Origin: JBOZRQ01 sp050789255
GTDB lineage: Bacteria > Bacillota > Sulfobacillia > Symbiobacteriales > Symbiobacteriaceae
Reading direction: 5' to 3'
NCBI GenBank assembly: GCA_050789255.1
Contig: JBOZRQ010000040.1
Location: 25,273-89,272 of the forward strand
DNA: 64,000 nt
Both the position numbers and the translations under genes were made by a program. Under the pieces are notes generated by a model. The model was not told where the DNA came from. It worked only from the letters and a program-made list of their open reading frames with translations, and ran no database searches. Positions 45,201 to 54,035 of this stretch are shown one piece after another (the first letter of the stretch is position 1; the number at the start of each line of letters is the position of its first letter).

Positions 45201-46355
45201 TTATGCCATCTTGCGGAGCAGGGGCGCCAGGAGATCGGCCGCGGTGTGGACCAGGTGGATCAGGAACCCCTTCAGCCCGGTGGTCTTCCACAGGTAGGCG
45301 AGGACCGAGCCCCGCTTCGCCACCGCCCCGACCAGCCCGTGCACCTGGAACCGGTGCACCAGGCCGCTGGCGTTCAGGCCGCCCAGGTCGCACAACACGC
45401 CCCGCAGAACGGGCTTGAAGCGGCGCCCCTCTTCGCCCCGGAGGCGGGCGCCCAGGTCGGCGGCGGCGCTGAAGCCCATTTGCGAAGCCACCTGGGCGCT
45501 GGGGGGCAGCGGCGCCGCCTCGGGCGCCAGCCGGAAGGCGGCGCTGTCACCCAGCACATAGACCCCGGGCGCCGTGCTGCGCAGGTGCTCGTCCACCACG
45601 GCCCGCCCCGCCCTGTCCACCGTGGCCCCGGTTGCGGCCACCATGGGGTGGCCCTTCACCCCGGCGGTCCAGACCACCAGCCCGGCCACCAGCACCGTGC
45701 CGTCGGCCAGGTGCAGCTTGCCAGCCTCCACGGCCGTGACCCGGGCGCCCGTCATGACGTTGACGCCCAGCCAGCCCAGCCGCCGGCGAGCCCGGTCCTG
45801 AAGGCCCGCAGGCAGGCCCGGCAGCAGGTTCCTGGCAGCCTCCAGCACAGTTATGCTGCGGCGGCGCCCGAAGGTCTGAACCATTTCGGCGGCCAGCTCC
45901 ACGCCGGTGAGGCCGCCGCCAACCACCACGACCCCGGCTCCCTCCGGCAGCTGCTCCAACTGGGTGCGGATCCGCTCGGCGTCCTTGACGCCCCGCAGGA
46001 AGAGGGCGTGCTCCCGCACTCCGGGAATCCCGAAGTCGTTGTCCGCCCCGCCCAGGCAGAAGGCGAGGTAGTCGTAAGGAAGGGTTCCTGCGCTGGTGTG
46101 CACCAGCCGGGCGGCGGCGTCGAGGGCCTCAACCTCGGCGACCACAACCCGGACACCGGCGCCCAGCGAGTGAAAGGGAATCTCCACCCGGCCGGGGACC
46201 CGCGACCCCGCCGCCACCGTGTGGGTCTCCGTGAGCAGGGTATGATAAGGGTTCCGGTCCACCAGGGTGATCTCCAGGTCCGCGATCGACTCCCTGCGCA
46301 GCCCCTGAATGAACGAGACTCCGGCATAGCCGCCTCCCAATACAACTACCCGCAT
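45201..46355 (-). CDS. type II NADH dehydrogenase-like flavoprotein
   Basis: A 384-residue NDH-2 family enzyme: FAD motif VVVLGGGYAGVSFIQGLR, NADH motif VVVVGGGLTGVELAAEMVQ, TAGVKGHPMVAATGA, and VYVLGDSAAFRLAPEA. A C-terminal amphipathic helix region (GFLIHLVHTAADLLAPLL) should attach it to the membrane. Such enzymes pass electrons from NADH to quinone without pumping protons. Start at the second of two close ATGs (46355), six nt after AGAGGA. A promoter and a Rex/CRP-like palindrome lie upstream. A second NDH-2-like gene is at 16149. Confidence 0.9.
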   Translation of the reverse strand: MRVVVLGGGYAGVSFIQGLRRESIADLEITLVDRNPYHTLLTETHTVAAGSRVPGRVEIPFHSLGAGVRVVVAEVEALDAAARLVHTSAGTLPYDYLAFCLGGADNDFGIPGVREHALFLRGVKDAERIRTQLEQLPEGAGVVVVGGGLTGVELAAEMVQTFGRRRSITVLEAARNLLPGLPAGLQDRARRRLGWLGVNVMTGARVTAVEAGKLHLADGTVLVAGLVVWTAGVKGHPMVAATGATVDRAGRAVVDEHLRSTAPGVYVLGDSAAFRLAPEAAPLPPSAQVASQMGFSAAADLGARLRGEEGRRFKPVLRGVLCDLGGLNASGLVHRFQVHGLVGAVAKRGSVLAYLWKTTGLKGFLIHLVHTAADLLAPLLRKMA

Positions 46356-46383
46356 AGTCATTCCTCTCGCCTCACTTTGTGAA

Positions 46384-46399
46384 TGTGATCTCTTTCACA
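46384..46399. promoter_or_regulatory. Rex/CRP-family operator at the NDH-2 promoter
   Basis: TGTGATCTCTTTCACA is a perfect TGTGA-N6-TCACA palindrome. It sits just downstream of the NDH-2 -10 element, over the likely start point, a position suited to repression. Rex, the NADH/NAD sensor that controls ndh in Bacillus, recognises TTGTGAA-N4-TTCACAA; CRP/FNR proteins use TGTGA-N6-TCACA. Which one acts here is not known. Confidence 0.65.
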
Positions 46400-46403
46400 T
46401 ACG

Positions 46404-46432
46404 ATGTTAGCACTAGGGATGAAATAGTACAA
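46404..46432 (-). promoter_or_regulatory. NDH-2 promoter
   Basis: On the minus strand TTGTAC (46432-46427), 17 nt, TAACAT (46409-46404). Confidence 0.65.
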
Positions 46433-46477
46433 TAGGAGGGAGAATTTCCGCTTATAACGATTCAGGGGGTGCAACTA

Positions 46478-46879
46478 ATGCGCGATATAAGTACGTTTAA
46501 TGAGGCACGACGCAACACGATCCTCGAGCCACTGGGCATCCAGTTCGAGGAGGTCAGCCCGGAGCGGGTAGTGGCCACGATGCCGGTCGACCATCGGACC
46601 CACCAGCCCTTCGGGCTCCTGCACGGCGGCGCCTCGGTGGTCCTCGCAGAGACGGTTGCCAGCGTCGGGGCCGCCGTAGTGGCCCCTCCCGGCCACACCG
46701 CCGTAGGGATGGAGATTAACGCCAACCACATCCGGCCCAAGCGATCCGGCACCGTCCGCGGCGCCGCCACGCCCATCCACATCGGGCGCACCAGCAGCAT
46801 TTGGGAGATTCGCATTACCGACGAGGATGGGAAGCTGGTCTGCATATCCCGCTGCACACTCGCATTTGTTCCCGTGTAA
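46478..46879 (+). CDS. PaaI/YbgC-type hotdog thioesterase
   Basis: A 133-residue hotdog-fold protein: LGIQFEEVSPERVVATMPV, the active-site-like HQPFGLLHGGASVVLAETVAS and GMEINANHIRPKRSGTV. This matches the acyl-CoA thioesterase family including 1,4-dihydroxy-2-naphthoyl-CoA hydrolase (MenI), a menaquinone-synthesis enzyme; divergence from NDH-2 would fit but is not proof. ATG 46478 follows AGGGGGTG. A terminator follows. Confidence 0.9.
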   Translation: MRDISTFNEARRNTILEPLGIQFEEVSPERVVATMPVDHRTHQPFGLLHGGASVVLAETVASVGAAVVAPPGHTAVGMEINANHIRPKRSGTVRGAATPIHIGRTSSIWEIRITDEDGKLVCISRCTLAFVPV

Positions 46880-46883
46880 TACG

Positions 46884-46915
46884 AAGGGCGCCGCTCGGTT
46901 GAGCGGCGCCCTTTG
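46884..46915. terminator. terminator between thioesterase and oppA-like gene
   Basis: AAGGGCGCCGCTC (46884-46896) pairs perfectly over 13 bp with GAGCGGCGCCCTT (46901-46913). It serves two convergent genes. Confidence 0.85.
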
Positions 46916-46929
46916 ATTCAGCCTCTACC

Positions 46930-48582
46930 TTACTTGACGTCCCACAGGTGGGCGTTCCAGGTGAGGCCGGCGGGGTTCGGCTGGGCGGCAACGACACGCT
47001 TGTTGACGACGGTCAGAGCCTTCACGGAGTACAGGGGCAGGAGCGGCAGCTCCTTGACGAACATATCCTGGGCCTCGTCGTAGACCTTCTTCTTCTCGTC
47101 GAACTTGATCATGGTCTTGCCCTTGGCGAGGATATCGTCGAAGGCCTTGCTGGAGTACTTGCGGTCGTTGAAGGCCGCACCGGTCATGACCTGGCTGGAG
47201 AAGTCGGGGTCGAAGGTGGCCGAGAAGCCGACCAGCGACAGCTGGAACTCGCCCTTGGCGGAACGGGCCTGACGGGTGGCGAAGTCAACCTTCTCGATCT
47301 TGACGTTGACGCCGATCTCCTTCAGGTTGGCCTGAATGATGTCAGCCGACTGCTCACGAACCACGTTGCCGGTCGGGGTCAGCAGGACGATCTCCTTGCT
47401 GAAGTTGAAGCCGGCCTCGGTCAGCATCTGCTTCGCCTTGGTCGGGTTGTACTCCAGCTGGCTCTGCAGATCCTTGCGGTAGTACTTGTTGGCGGAGTTG
47501 AGCGGGGTGTTCAGGACCTCGCCGTTGCCCTTCAGCAGGCGCTGGATGATCAGCGGCCGGTTGATGGCGTGGGCGAAGGCCTGGCGGACCTTGGCGTCCT
47601 TGAAGGTCGGGTCGGCAATGTTGAAGTCCAGGTACTGGTAGGACGGAGCAACGTAGGTCACCGGGGTGACCGTGCTCAGAGCGGAAACCTTCTCCCAGTC
47701 AGCGATCGGCACCTCGCCGATGCCGTTGCCGGCGGCGACGTCGATCTCGCCCTTCTCAATCGCGGCGGCGAAGGTGGTCTGGCCGACGATCTTGATGAAC
47801 AGCTTGTCGAGCTTGGGGGCGCCCAGCCAGTAGTCCTTGTTGGGGGCCAGCTCGATGTGGGAGTCGGTCACATACTGCACGAAGTTGAAGGGGCCGCCGA
47901 ACACGGTGGGCTTCATCACGAAGGAGGCCTTGTCGAGACCCTTCAGGTCAGCCTTAACGGCGGGCTCGAGCACGCTCTTCGGCATGATGTAGATGTTCGA
48001 GCCAACCTTCTCCAGGAAGGAGTCGGGATCGACCGGCACCTTGGTGGTGAACTCGATGGTGGTCGGGTCGATCACCTTGATGCCGGACACGTTGAAGTCC
48101 TTGGTCTCGGACTTGCCCTCAGCGTCCAGGCCCTTGATCGTGTCGATCAGGGAGCGGCGGGAGGTGGGGGTGTCGGGGTGAGCGATCACCTGGTAGGTGT
48201 AGGCGACGTCTTCAGCCGTGATCTGCTTGCCATCGGACCACTTGGCCTTGGGGTTCAGCTTGAAGGTCCACACATCGCCCTTGTCGTTGACCTTCCAAGA
48301 CTCGGCGAGGCGTCCCTCGAACTGCAGCTTATCGGTCAGCACGACCAGCGAGGAGTAGATGAGCGAGTAGACGAGCGAGCCGTAGCTGGTCTTGTTGGAG
48401 ATGGTGCTGAAGGAGTCAGGAGCGGACCAGTAGCCAACGGTGAGGACCTTCGGGCCCTTCGGGGCCTCCTCGGCGGGCTTGGAGTCGGCGGGCTTCGGGG
48501 TGGACTGGGAGCCGCCGCAAGCGGTCACCAACATGGAGAGGGCCAGGAACAGCGCGAGCCATGCGGACTTCTTCCGGATCAT
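46930..48582 (-). CDS. dipeptide/oligopeptide ABC binding lipoprotein
   Basis: A 550-residue family 5 solute-binding protein: lipobox MLVTACGG (Cys about 22), a Ser/Pro linker, AESWKVNDKGDVWTFKLNPK, AKWSDGKQITAEDVAYTYQV (the family 5 signature) and VRQAFAHAINRPLII. It binds peptides or nickel/opine-type ligands; the ligand is not fixed by sequence. ATG after TAGGAGG. Third gene of an oppB-oppC-oppA order on the minus strand. Confidence 0.92.
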   Translation of the reverse strand: MIRKKSAWLALFLALSMLVTACGGSQSTPKPADSKPAEEAPKGPKVLTVGYWSAPDSFSTISNKTSYGSLVYSLIYSSLVVLTDKLQFEGRLAESWKVNDKGDVWTFKLNPKAKWSDGKQITAEDVAYTYQVIAHPDTPTSRRSLIDTIKGLDAEGKSETKDFNVSGIKVIDPTTIEFTTKVPVDPDSFLEKVGSNIYIMPKSVLEPAVKADLKGLDKASFVMKPTVFGGPFNFVQYVTDSHIELAPNKDYWLGAPKLDKLFIKIVGQTTFAAAIEKGEIDVAAGNGIGEVPIADWEKVSALSTVTPVTYVAPSYQYLDFNIADPTFKDAKVRQAFAHAINRPLIIQRLLKGNGEVLNTPLNSANKYYRKDLQSQLEYNPTKAKQMLTEAGFNFSKEIVLLTPTGNVVREQSADIIQANLKEIGVNVKIEKVDFATRQARSAKGEFQLSLVGFSATFDPDFSSQVMTGAAFNDRKYSSKAFDDILAKGKTMIKFDEKKKVYDEAQDMFVKELPLLPLYSVKALTVVNKRVVAAQPNPAGLTWNAHLWDVK

Positions 48583-48631
48583 CTGTGTTGACGCCTCCTA
48601 TCTGATCTGTGGTCCGGCGCTGGGGCTTTAT

Positions 48632-49525
48632 CTATCGCTTCAATCGGGGGTCAAGCGCATCGCGCAGCCCATCCCCGACGAAGTTGATAGCCAGAACGGA
48701 AATGAAGATCGCCATGCCGGGCGGTACCCACAGCCAGGGCTGCTTCTCGATGATCGAGATCGACTGCGCCTGGATCAGCAGGTTGCCCCACGAGGCCTGG
48801 GGCGGCTGGACGCCGAGGCCCAGGAAGCTCAGGGCGGCCTCGGTCAGAATGGCGGTCGCCATGCCGAAGGTGGCGGAGACCAGGATCGGACCCATCGAGT
48901 TGGGGAGGATGTGCTTGAAGATCAGGCGGGCGTCCCGGGCGCCCATCGCCCGGCCGGCCTGTACGTAGTCCTGCTCACGGAGGGCGAGGAACTGGCCGCG
49001 CACCAGGCGGAAGACGGGTGGCCACCCCAGGAAACCAAGCACCAGCATGATGTTCCAGAGCGAGGGCCCGAACACGGACACGATCACGATGATCAGCAAG
49101 ATCTGCGGGAAGGAGAGGAAGATGTCGGCCACACGGGTCAGCACAACGTCGATGGTGCCGCCGTAGAAGCCGGCCAGTGACCCAAGCAGAGTACCGATGG
49201 CGACGTAGATGCCCACCGCCACCACGCCAACCAACAGGGAGATCCGGGAGGCGACAAGAAGGCGGGAGAACACGTCACGGCCGACCTGGTCGAGGCCGAG
49301 AATATGCTCCGCCGAGGGTTTATCCTCGAAGGAGGCGGAGATGGCGTTCGGGTCGTGCGGGGCCAACTGCGGGGCAAAAACGGCTACAGCGATCAGGGCG
49401 ACCAGGATGACCAGCCCCAGTACGGCCAGCTTGTGCCGCAGGAATCGCCGAAGGACGTAGTTCTTCTCCCGGGGCGCCTCTTTCTGCTCAGCCGCGGCGG
49501 GAGGGGTCTTAGTAACAGCGCTCAA
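48632..49525 (-). CDS. ABC permease, DppC/OppC type
   Basis: A 297-residue permease with an N-terminal OppC_N helix (LAVLGLVILVALIAVAVF), the loop HILGLDQVGRDVFSRLLVASR typical of DppC, and the EAA region YVQAGRAMGARDARLIFKHI-LPN. TTG start, well supported by AGGAGGAG seven nt upstream. Confidence 0.92.
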   Translation of the reverse strand: MSAVTKTPPAAAEQKEAPREKNYVLRRFLRHKLAVLGLVILVALIAVAVFAPQLAPHDPNAISASFEDKPSAEHILGLDQVGRDVFSRLLVASRISLLVGVVAVGIYVAIGTLLGSLAGFYGGTIDVVLTRVADIFLSFPQILLIIVIVSVFGPSLWNIMLVLGFLGWPPVFRLVRGQFLALREQDYVQAGRAMGARDARLIFKHILPNSMGPILVSATFGMATAILTEAALSFLGLGVQPPQASWGNLLIQAQSISIIEKQPWLWVPPGMAIFISVLAINFVGDGLRDALDPRLKR

Positions 49526-49544
49526 GAGACGTCTCCTCCTTGCC

Positions 49545-50495
49545 TCAGCTATAACGGATGCGGGGGTCGGCCAGCGAGTAGAGCACGTCGGAGATCAGGC
49601 CGCCCACCACGACCAGCGCGGCCGCCATCAGGTTCAGGCCCATAATCACCGGGTAGTCACGGCCGTTGATCGCTTCAATGGCCAGCCGGCCCATGCCGGG
49701 CCACTGGAAGACCGACTCGGTGATCACGGCGCCGCCCAGAAGTCCCGGCACTTGCAGGCCCAGCAGGGTAATGATCGGCAGCAGGCCGTTGCGCAGAGCG
49801 TGCTTGTAAATGACGAGCCGCTCGCTGACGCCCTTGGCCCGGGCGGTGCGGATAAAGTCCTGGCGCACCACGTCGAGCATGGAGGTCCGGGTGAACCGGG
49901 TGAACTGGCCCATGGTGTTGCTGCTCAGAACGATGGCGGGCAGAATCAGGTGCTTGATCAGGTCGACCAAACTTTCGTCCATGCCCAGGGTCCGCATACC
50001 GCTGACCGGCAGCCAGTCAAGCTTCAGAGAGAAGAAGAAGATCAGGCCGATGCCAAAGAAGAAGCCTGGTATACTGACGCCCACTAGCGCAAAGAACGAA
50101 CTTAGGTAGTCGATCCACGAATACTGGCGGGTGGCAGAGACCACGCCGACCGGAATCGCAACCACCAGGGCGATGCCAAGGGCGGCGAGGCTGAGCATCA
50201 GGGTCGGGCCCATGCGCTCCCCGATTCGCTTCGTGACCGGCTGGCGGTTGGCGTACGAGTAACCGAGGTTGCCCTTGCCAAGTTCCTTGACCCAAATGGC
50301 ATACCGGACCGACCAGTGCTTGTCGAGGCCGAGGTCATGTCTGGCCTGCTCAATATCGGCCTTCGACATGTTGGGATCCACCATGAGGCTGACTGCGTCA
50401 CCCGGCGCCTTGTTAATGATGTAGTAATTTAACAAGGTAACACCCAGAAGCACAGGCAGCGCGATGAGGAGCCGTCTGATCAGGTACTGAAACAT
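49545..50495 (-). CDS. ABC permease, DppB/OppB type
   Basis: A 316-residue permease: QYLIRRLLIALPVLLGVTLL at the N terminus, GDAVSLMVDPNMSKADIEQA, and the EAA loop DFIRTARAKGVSERLVIYKH-ALRN. First gene of the peptide-uptake operon. No ATPases (oppD/oppF) follow; they must be supplied elsewhere. ATG after GGGGAGCGAGG. Confidence 0.92.
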   Translation of the reverse strand: MFQYLIRRLLIALPVLLGVTLLNYYIINKAPGDAVSLMVDPNMSKADIEQARHDLGLDKHWSVRYAIWVKELGKGNLGYSYANRQPVTKRIGERMGPTLMLSLAALGIALVVAIPVGVVSATRQYSWIDYLSSFFALVGVSIPGFFFGIGLIFFFSLKLDWLPVSGMRTLGMDESLVDLIKHLILPAIVLSSNTMGQFTRFTRTSMLDVVRQDFIRTARAKGVSERLVIYKHALRNGLLPIITLLGLQVPGLLGGAVITESVFQWPGMGRLAIEAINGRDYPVIMGLNLMAAALVVVGGLISDVLYSLADPRIRYS

Positions 50496-50867
50496 TCCTC
50501 GCTCCCCTTTTCGTGAAAGTCGGACTTTGCGAAGCTGTGACGATTAGATGTGAGTAAGACCAATTCGGTTCATTTCTTGTGATTCCTTCCTTCGGTTGTA
50601 ACAGAACTGTAATACTGCCAAAGGCGGAATTGTCCATCACAAATGACAAAACATAACAAAAAGACAACAAGAGCGCCTCCCGCAAGGCGCTCTTGTTGTC
50701 ACATGGGGTATAGGGGGAACGAGGTTGTTTATTACAGTTCTTATTCTACGCACCCAGCGGTTCCAGGGCATCGTGCCGCCGGTGTATCTTTGACCCCTCG
50801 CAAAGTATGAGGGCTCGCCTCCTCCCAGCGAAGGAGACGAGCCCGGCAACGTACTCTTCTGAAGCGA
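50496..50867 (-). other. gene-free interval with two strong hairpins
   Basis: This 372-bp gap separates the end of the kinase/regulator operon from oppB. GGGCTCG-c-CTCCT (50811-50823)/AGGAG-a-CGAGCCC (50832-50844) probably terminates the regulator operon. A second, 16-bp perfect stem GACAACAAGAGCGCCT (50663-50678)/AGGCGCTCTTGTTGTC (50685-50700) is followed by TTTTTG on the minus strand. The 110 nt between them hold no convincing gene. The oppB promoter probably lies at 50590-50640 (TGGACA-N16-TATTAC, weak). Confidence 0.7.
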
Positions 50868-51503
50868 CTAGCTGTCGAGCAAATGCTCTCGGACAGCGTA
50901 CAAGGCTGCCTGTGTGCGGTCGGTCAGGTTCAGCTTGCTGAGAATGCTGGAGATGTGAGTCTTTACCGTCGTTTCGCTAATCACCAGCTTCTCGGCGATC
51001 TCGCGGTTGGTCATGCCCTGAGCGAGGCACTTGAGCACGTCGAGCTCGCGGGCGGTCAGCGCCTCTTTCTTCGCTGCCTGCGCCGGCTGCACCGCCCGGA
51101 ACATCAGCCGCTTGGTCACCTCGGGGTGGAGGCGGGGCTCGCCGCGGTGCACCGCCCGAATGGCGTCGACCAGGTCGGCCGGCTGAATGTCCTTGGTGAG
51201 GAAGCCGGTGGCGCCGGCCTCAATGCAAGCGAGGGCCTTATCGGCGTCGAGGAAGCTGGTCAGAATGATGACCCGCATGCCGCTGCCCTTCAGCGCCTCC
51301 AGGGCGCCGAGCCCATCAAGCTCGGGCATCATGAGGTCCATCAGGACTACGTCGGGACGGAGCGACTTGGCCATCTCTACGCCCTGCCGACCGTTGCTCG
51401 CCTCGCCGACCACCTCGAAATCGTCCTGGAGCTCAAAGTAGGCTGCGAGTCCCTGGCGGACCATAAAGTGGTCGTCGCAAAGCAGAATACGAATGGGCTT
51501 CAC
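50868..51503 (-). CDS. NarL/LuxR-family response regulator
   Basis: A 211-residue regulator. The receiver domain has the acidic pair in ILLCDDHFMVRQGL, phospho-Asp in DVVLMDLMMPELDG and Lys in GFLTKDIQP. The LuxR-type HTH (about 145-205) reads LTARELDVLKCLAQGMTNRE and ISETTVKTHISSILSKL. Its ATG overlaps the stop of the kinase gene by 4 nt, so the pair is coupled and certainly cognate. Confidence 0.95.
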   Translation of the reverse strand: MKPIRILLCDDHFMVRQGLAAYFELQDDFEVVGEASNGRQGVEMAKSLRPDVVLMDLMMPELDGLGALEALKGSGMRVIILTSFLDADKALACIEAGATGFLTKDIQPADLVDAIRAVHRGEPRLHPEVTKRLMFRAVQPAQAAKKEALTARELDVLKCLAQGMTNREIAEKLVISETTVKTHISSILSKLNLTDRTQAALYAVREHLLDS

Positions 51504-53428
51504 GCAGGGTCACCTCCACTGTGCAGCGGGATCCGGGCCTCTATGGTCGTTCCCTCACCCGGGGCGCTCTTTACGATCAGTTCGCCATGCACCTCTTCGA
51601 GCCGTTCCCGCATGCCTAGCATGCCAAAGGATTGGGCCCCGGGGCCGGCGGCCGGATCGAAGCCCACGCCGTCGTCCGTCACCCGCAGGACGGCTTGGCC
51701 ATCCCGGATGGCAAACAGCACGGTTACCTGACGGGCCCTGGCGTGTTTGGCCACATTATTGAGCGCTTCCTGGGCGACGCGGTACAAACAGAACTCCATC
51801 TCCGGTGGCAGCCGGGCGTCCCCCTCCAGGCTGAGGGAGGTCTCCAGCCCCTGGCGCCGCCGAAACAGGTTGATATGGTTGGTCAGGGCCATGGCCAGGC
51901 CCTTCTCCTGAAGGGCAGCCGGGCGCAGCTCAAAGATCAGGGAGCGCATTTCCGCAAGCGCCTCGCCGGCCATCTCTTGCGAGCGGCCCACCAGGGAGGC
52001 GGCCCGCTCTGGCTTCTTGACAATCAGACCGGCCGCTGCCTCCAGATTCAACGTCAGACCGAACAGTACCTGCGTAACGGAATCATGAAGTTCCCGCGCA
52101 AGACGGTTCCGCTCCTCGAGCACGGCCACCTCGCGCGACTTGGCGTGCAGGCGGGCGTTCTCAAGCACCAGGCCGGCCTGATTGGCGAGCAGGGTGAGCA
52201 GCCGAATGTGCTGCTCGTCGAAGCACACGCCCCGGGCGCTGGATACCACCAGCACGCCCAGCACGCGGTCCTTGGACCGCAACGGCGCCTCAATCACGTT
52301 GGTCCAACCGCCGGAGCGGACCATGTTCTGGTTTAGCCGCGGGTCCCGGGGCGGGTCAACCGAAATGCCCGGCTCACCCGTTTTAATGACCCAGCCGGTC
52401 AGGCTGCCCTCCGTGGGCAACTCTGTCCCCAGGTAGTCGTCCATGCCGGGACCGTAGACGGCCCGCACAAACTGGCGGTCGCCGTCCTCCGAGAGCAGGG
52501 TGACCAGGGCCTGATCCCCGCCCGTCACCCGCACGCTCTCACGGGCAATCACGGTCAGGACCTGTTCGGGGTTGAGGGCGGCCACCATGGCCCGGTCGAC
52601 GGCGTAGAGCGCTTCGGACTCGGCCAGGCGCCGCTCCAGCGCCAGCACCGTCTCGCCGAGGCGTGCGGTGCGGTCCGCCACCTTGTCTTCCAGGGTGGCC
52701 AGCAGCTCGTTGAGGCGGCTGAACTCCTGGGTGGCGGCCCAGGTGGAGAACAGCGGGCCAAGGAGCAGAACAATGGCGGCTGGCTGCTGCTGCCAAATGA
52801 GGGCTGCGGTGCCGCCGAGCGTCGTGGTGAGCAGGAACGGTACCAACGGCAGGCGGTGCAGCTCATAGCGCAACTGCTCTTGCACGGGCTCGCTGCGCAG
52901 GGCGGCCATGCCGAGCGGGTAGAAGAGGCTTCGCACCCCGAGGCGGGTCGCAATCGCTGTGCCAATGGCAAGCCAGTCGCTCGCGAAGTAGATGTCGCCG
53001 GTGCCCGGGCGCAGCGCCCGGAAGAGCCAGCCGCCCAGCGCTACCGCTGCGAAGGTGACCACGCCGCGCACCAGGGCGCGGCCGGGGCGCCGTTCCCCGC
53101 CCTGGGGCCAGGCGTGCCCGCCGAACAGGTGGTACAGGGCGGTGCCCAGGGCTGAGCCAGCCGCTGACACGAAGGGATGCAGCAGCAGCATGGTCGCCAC
53201 GTCGATGGCCATGGAGATGGAGACGTCGCCGCGGGTGCCGCGAATCGCCACCCGCCAGGGCTGCACGAAGAGCACCATCGCGGTCAGCACCGCGACCGTG
53301 ATCAGGCGGGTTGCGGGTCCGCCGGCGGGCGGAACCGGCACGGGAAAGAGCAGCGGAATGGCGAGGGACACCACGCCTAGCAGCGACAGCGAGAGTGCGG
53401 AGATCCAAAGCGTGCGTCCCGTGCGCAT
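51500..53428 (-). CDS. NarL-type sensor histidine kinase with GAF domain
   Basis: A 642-residue kinase. Several N-terminal helices (residues about 5-220) are followed by a coiled coil (RLNELLATLEDKVADRTARL) and a GAF domain (about 280-425; ALNPEQVLTVIARESVRV). HisKA_3 comes next with the phospho-His in LARELHDSVTQVLFG (about 445), then HATPase with EALNNVAKHARA and TDDGVGFDP. Start 53428 follows GGGGTAGG, five nt after the mobA stop. The signal is probably small-molecule or redox, not determinable here. Confidence 0.93.
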   Translation of the reverse strand: MRTGRTLWISALSLSLLGVVSLAIPLLFPVPVPPAGGPATRLITVAVLTAMVLFVQPWRVAIRGTRGDVSISMAIDVATMLLLHPFVSAAGSALGTALYHLFGGHAWPQGGERRPGRALVRGVVTFAAVALGGWLFRALRPGTGDIYFASDWLAIGTAIATRLGVRSLFYPLGMAALRSEPVQEQLRYELHRLPLVPFLLTTTLGGTAALIWQQQPAAIVLLLGPLFSTWAATQEFSRLNELLATLEDKVADRTARLGETVLALERRLAESEALYAVDRAMVAALNPEQVLTVIARESVRVTGGDQALVTLLSEDGDRQFVRAVYGPGMDDYLGTELPTEGSLTGWVIKTGEPGISVDPPRDPRLNQNMVRSGGWTNVIEAPLRSKDRVLGVLVVSSARGVCFDEQHIRLLTLLANQAGLVLENARLHAKSREVAVLEERNRLARELHDSVTQVLFGLTLNLEAAAGLIVKKPERAASLVGRSQEMAGEALAEMRSLIFELRPAALQEKGLAMALTNHINLFRRRQGLETSLSLEGDARLPPEMEFCLYRVAQEALNNVAKHARARQVTVLFAIRDGQAVLRVTDDGVGFDPAAGPGAQSFGMLGMRERLEEVHGELIVKSAPGEGTTIEARIPLHSGGDPA

Positions 53429-53432
53429 TAGC

Positions 53433-54035
53433 CTACCCCTTTCGGGTCCACGCCCTGGCCTGTTCCAGATCGGCAGGCGTGTTGCAGTTAAAGAATAGCT
53501 TCTCAGGCTCCCCGTAGGGGCGCACCTCATCTTCGCTGACGGTGCGCAGGCGGGCGCCCTCGTATACGTTCAGCAGCTTGAGGCGGCGGGCATCGATCAG
53601 CTCCGTGATCCTGGGCAGGCAGGAGCGCCCGTAGACCGCGTGCATGGGCTCGTACTCGCCTTGCAGAAGCGGCACCACCACGTCGTGGCCGGGCGCTTGC
53701 CCCACCATAAACCGCACCAGTCCTTCGTCGACGAAGGGCATGTCGGTGGCGCAGAAGAAGGCATAGTCATAGCGGCTTGCACGTAGCCCCGACTCCAGCC
53801 CGCCAAGCGGCCCGAGCCCCGGAATACGGTCGCCTGCCATGGGAAGCCCGAGGAAGGCGTAGGTCTCGGGGCTGTTGGTCACCACCACGACCTGTGCAAA
53901 CCAGTCCGTAAAGCGATGCGCGAGCCGCTGAATCAGCGACTCGCCCTCAAATTCCAGCAAGGCCTTGTTGGTGCCCATACGGCTGGATTGCCCACCAGCG
54001 AGGATCACCCCGCAGGCATTCAGTTGGCGGGCCAT
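53433..54035 (-). CDS. mobA: molybdenum cofactor guanylyltransferase
   Basis: A 200-residue nucleotidyltransferase: GVILAGGQSSRMGTNKALLE (GTP and molybdopterin loop), GDRIPGLGPLGGLESGL, ATDMPFVDEGLV (metal-binding Asp) and C-terminal FFNCNTPADLEQA. It links GMP to molybdopterin for bis-MGD enzymes. It overlaps the LCP gene by 16 nt. The presence of a Mo-cofactor gene may be relevant to the CoxG-like gene at 575. Confidence 0.93.
   Translation of the reverse strand: MARQLNACGVILAGGQSSRMGTNKALLEFEGESLIQRLAHRFTDWFAQVVVVTNSPETYAFLGLPMAGDRIPGLGPLGGLESGLRASRYDYAFFCATDMPFVDEGLVRFMVGQAPGHDVVVPLLQGEYEPMHAVYGRSCLPRITELIDARRLKLLNVYEGARLRTVSEDEVRPYGEPEKLFFNCNTPADLEQARAWTRKG

Noticed and set aside
50637..50849. 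A 70-codon frame on the minus strand between the two hairpins
   Set aside because: It runs through the terminator stem and has no convincing ribosome site; treated as non-coding.
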